Shown here: piece after piece, positions 63,890 through 64,000 of the stretch
How positions within the stretch are numbered: position 1 is the stretch's first letter
Layout: every line of letters starts with the position of its first letter
Origin: Pseudophaeobacter flagellatus
GTDB taxonomy: Bacteria > Pseudomonadota > Alphaproteobacteria > Rhodobacterales > Rhodobacteraceae
Direction of reading: 5' to 3'
Assembly (NCBI RefSeq): GCF_021228235.1
Contig: NZ_JAJQRG010000007.1
Location: 1-64,000, forward strand
DNA length: 64,000 bases
Program-made: the position numbers and the translations under genes
Notes under the pieces: model-generated
The model's input: only the letters and a program-made list of their open reading frames with translations
Database searches by the model: none
What the model was told of the DNA's origin: nothing

Positions 63890-64000
63890 TCGCTATCTCC
63901 TAGTTAATCAATAAAACCCCTGCCCGGGCATAGTCATGTCATCGGCGTTGCTGGATAGGTCATTTGCCAGCCTGCCGCAGATGCACTCAACTATCACGAT

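Overview
The window is a high-GC chromosomal segment of an alphaproteobacterium, almost certainly a member of the Roseobacter group of Rhodobacteraceae. The propionyl-CoA carboxylase cluster with its PccR-type regulator, the choline-O-sulfate/betaine pathway, the alphaproteobacterial ProS without an editing insertion, HdaA, DUF465/DUF4174/DUF6497-type proteins and 8-oxoguanine deaminase all point there. Assignments come from reading the translations and motifs; no database search was run.

Bases 1 to about 13,770 look like an accessory, much-rearranged region ending at a tRNA-Leu(CAG). It starts inside an insertion sequence and carries scraps of sbcB, a Fic protein, an IS110-type transposase and a serine recombinase. 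Between the scraps lie intact stress genes: a universal stress protein with a BCCT transporter, a helix-hairpin-helix PolX-like protein, an overlapping hsp20-lon pair, a CBS-domain protein and a PsiE-like gene whose 3' end has been lost by a tail-to-tail join with a LysR gene. Three FNR-type boxes lie between lon and the CBS gene. An aldo/keto reductase with a carboxymuconolactone-decarboxylase-like protein, and a divergent nsrR/hmp nitric-oxide detoxification pair with a good NsrR operator, complete this part.

From 13.9 to 24 kb are housekeeping genes: hemN, proS, an AI-2E family permease, hdaA, ppx, an endonuclease/phosphatase, a TerB-DnaJ protein, a VOC protein and small secreted or unknown proteins. 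From 24 to 39 kb is the propionate pathway (methylmalonyl-CoA mutase, pccA, pccB and the regulator pccR), interspersed with small lipoproteins and unknown genes, one of them a 46-residue lipoprotein. PccR-like TTTGCAAA boxes lie before pccB and pccR. A serralysin-like RTX protease and a drug-efflux MFS gene sit between pccB and pccR.

From 39.5 to 45.3 kb is the osmoprotectant locus betCBA with divergent betI. A remarkable double hairpin with a G-quadruplex-type loop separates betB and betA. The rest holds transporters (EamA, ArgO with its regulator ArgP, two related SLC13 carriers, MgtE), an iodotyrosine-deiodinase-like nitroreductase, a membrane ClpP-like protein, yebC, a flavoprotein dehydrogenase, ymdB, 5-formyl-THF cyclo-ligase, two purine deaminases (guanine and 8-oxoguanine), hisN and an XRE regulator. 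An apparent 26-residue membrane peptide gene with a strong palindrome in its leader lies between the flavoprotein and the second SLC13 carrier.

No rRNA, CRISPR array or intact prophage was seen. No clear new multi-gene system emerged; the best leads are the FNR-box-rich gap after lon, the bet-operon double hairpin, the psiE/LysR fusion and the small-protein genes.
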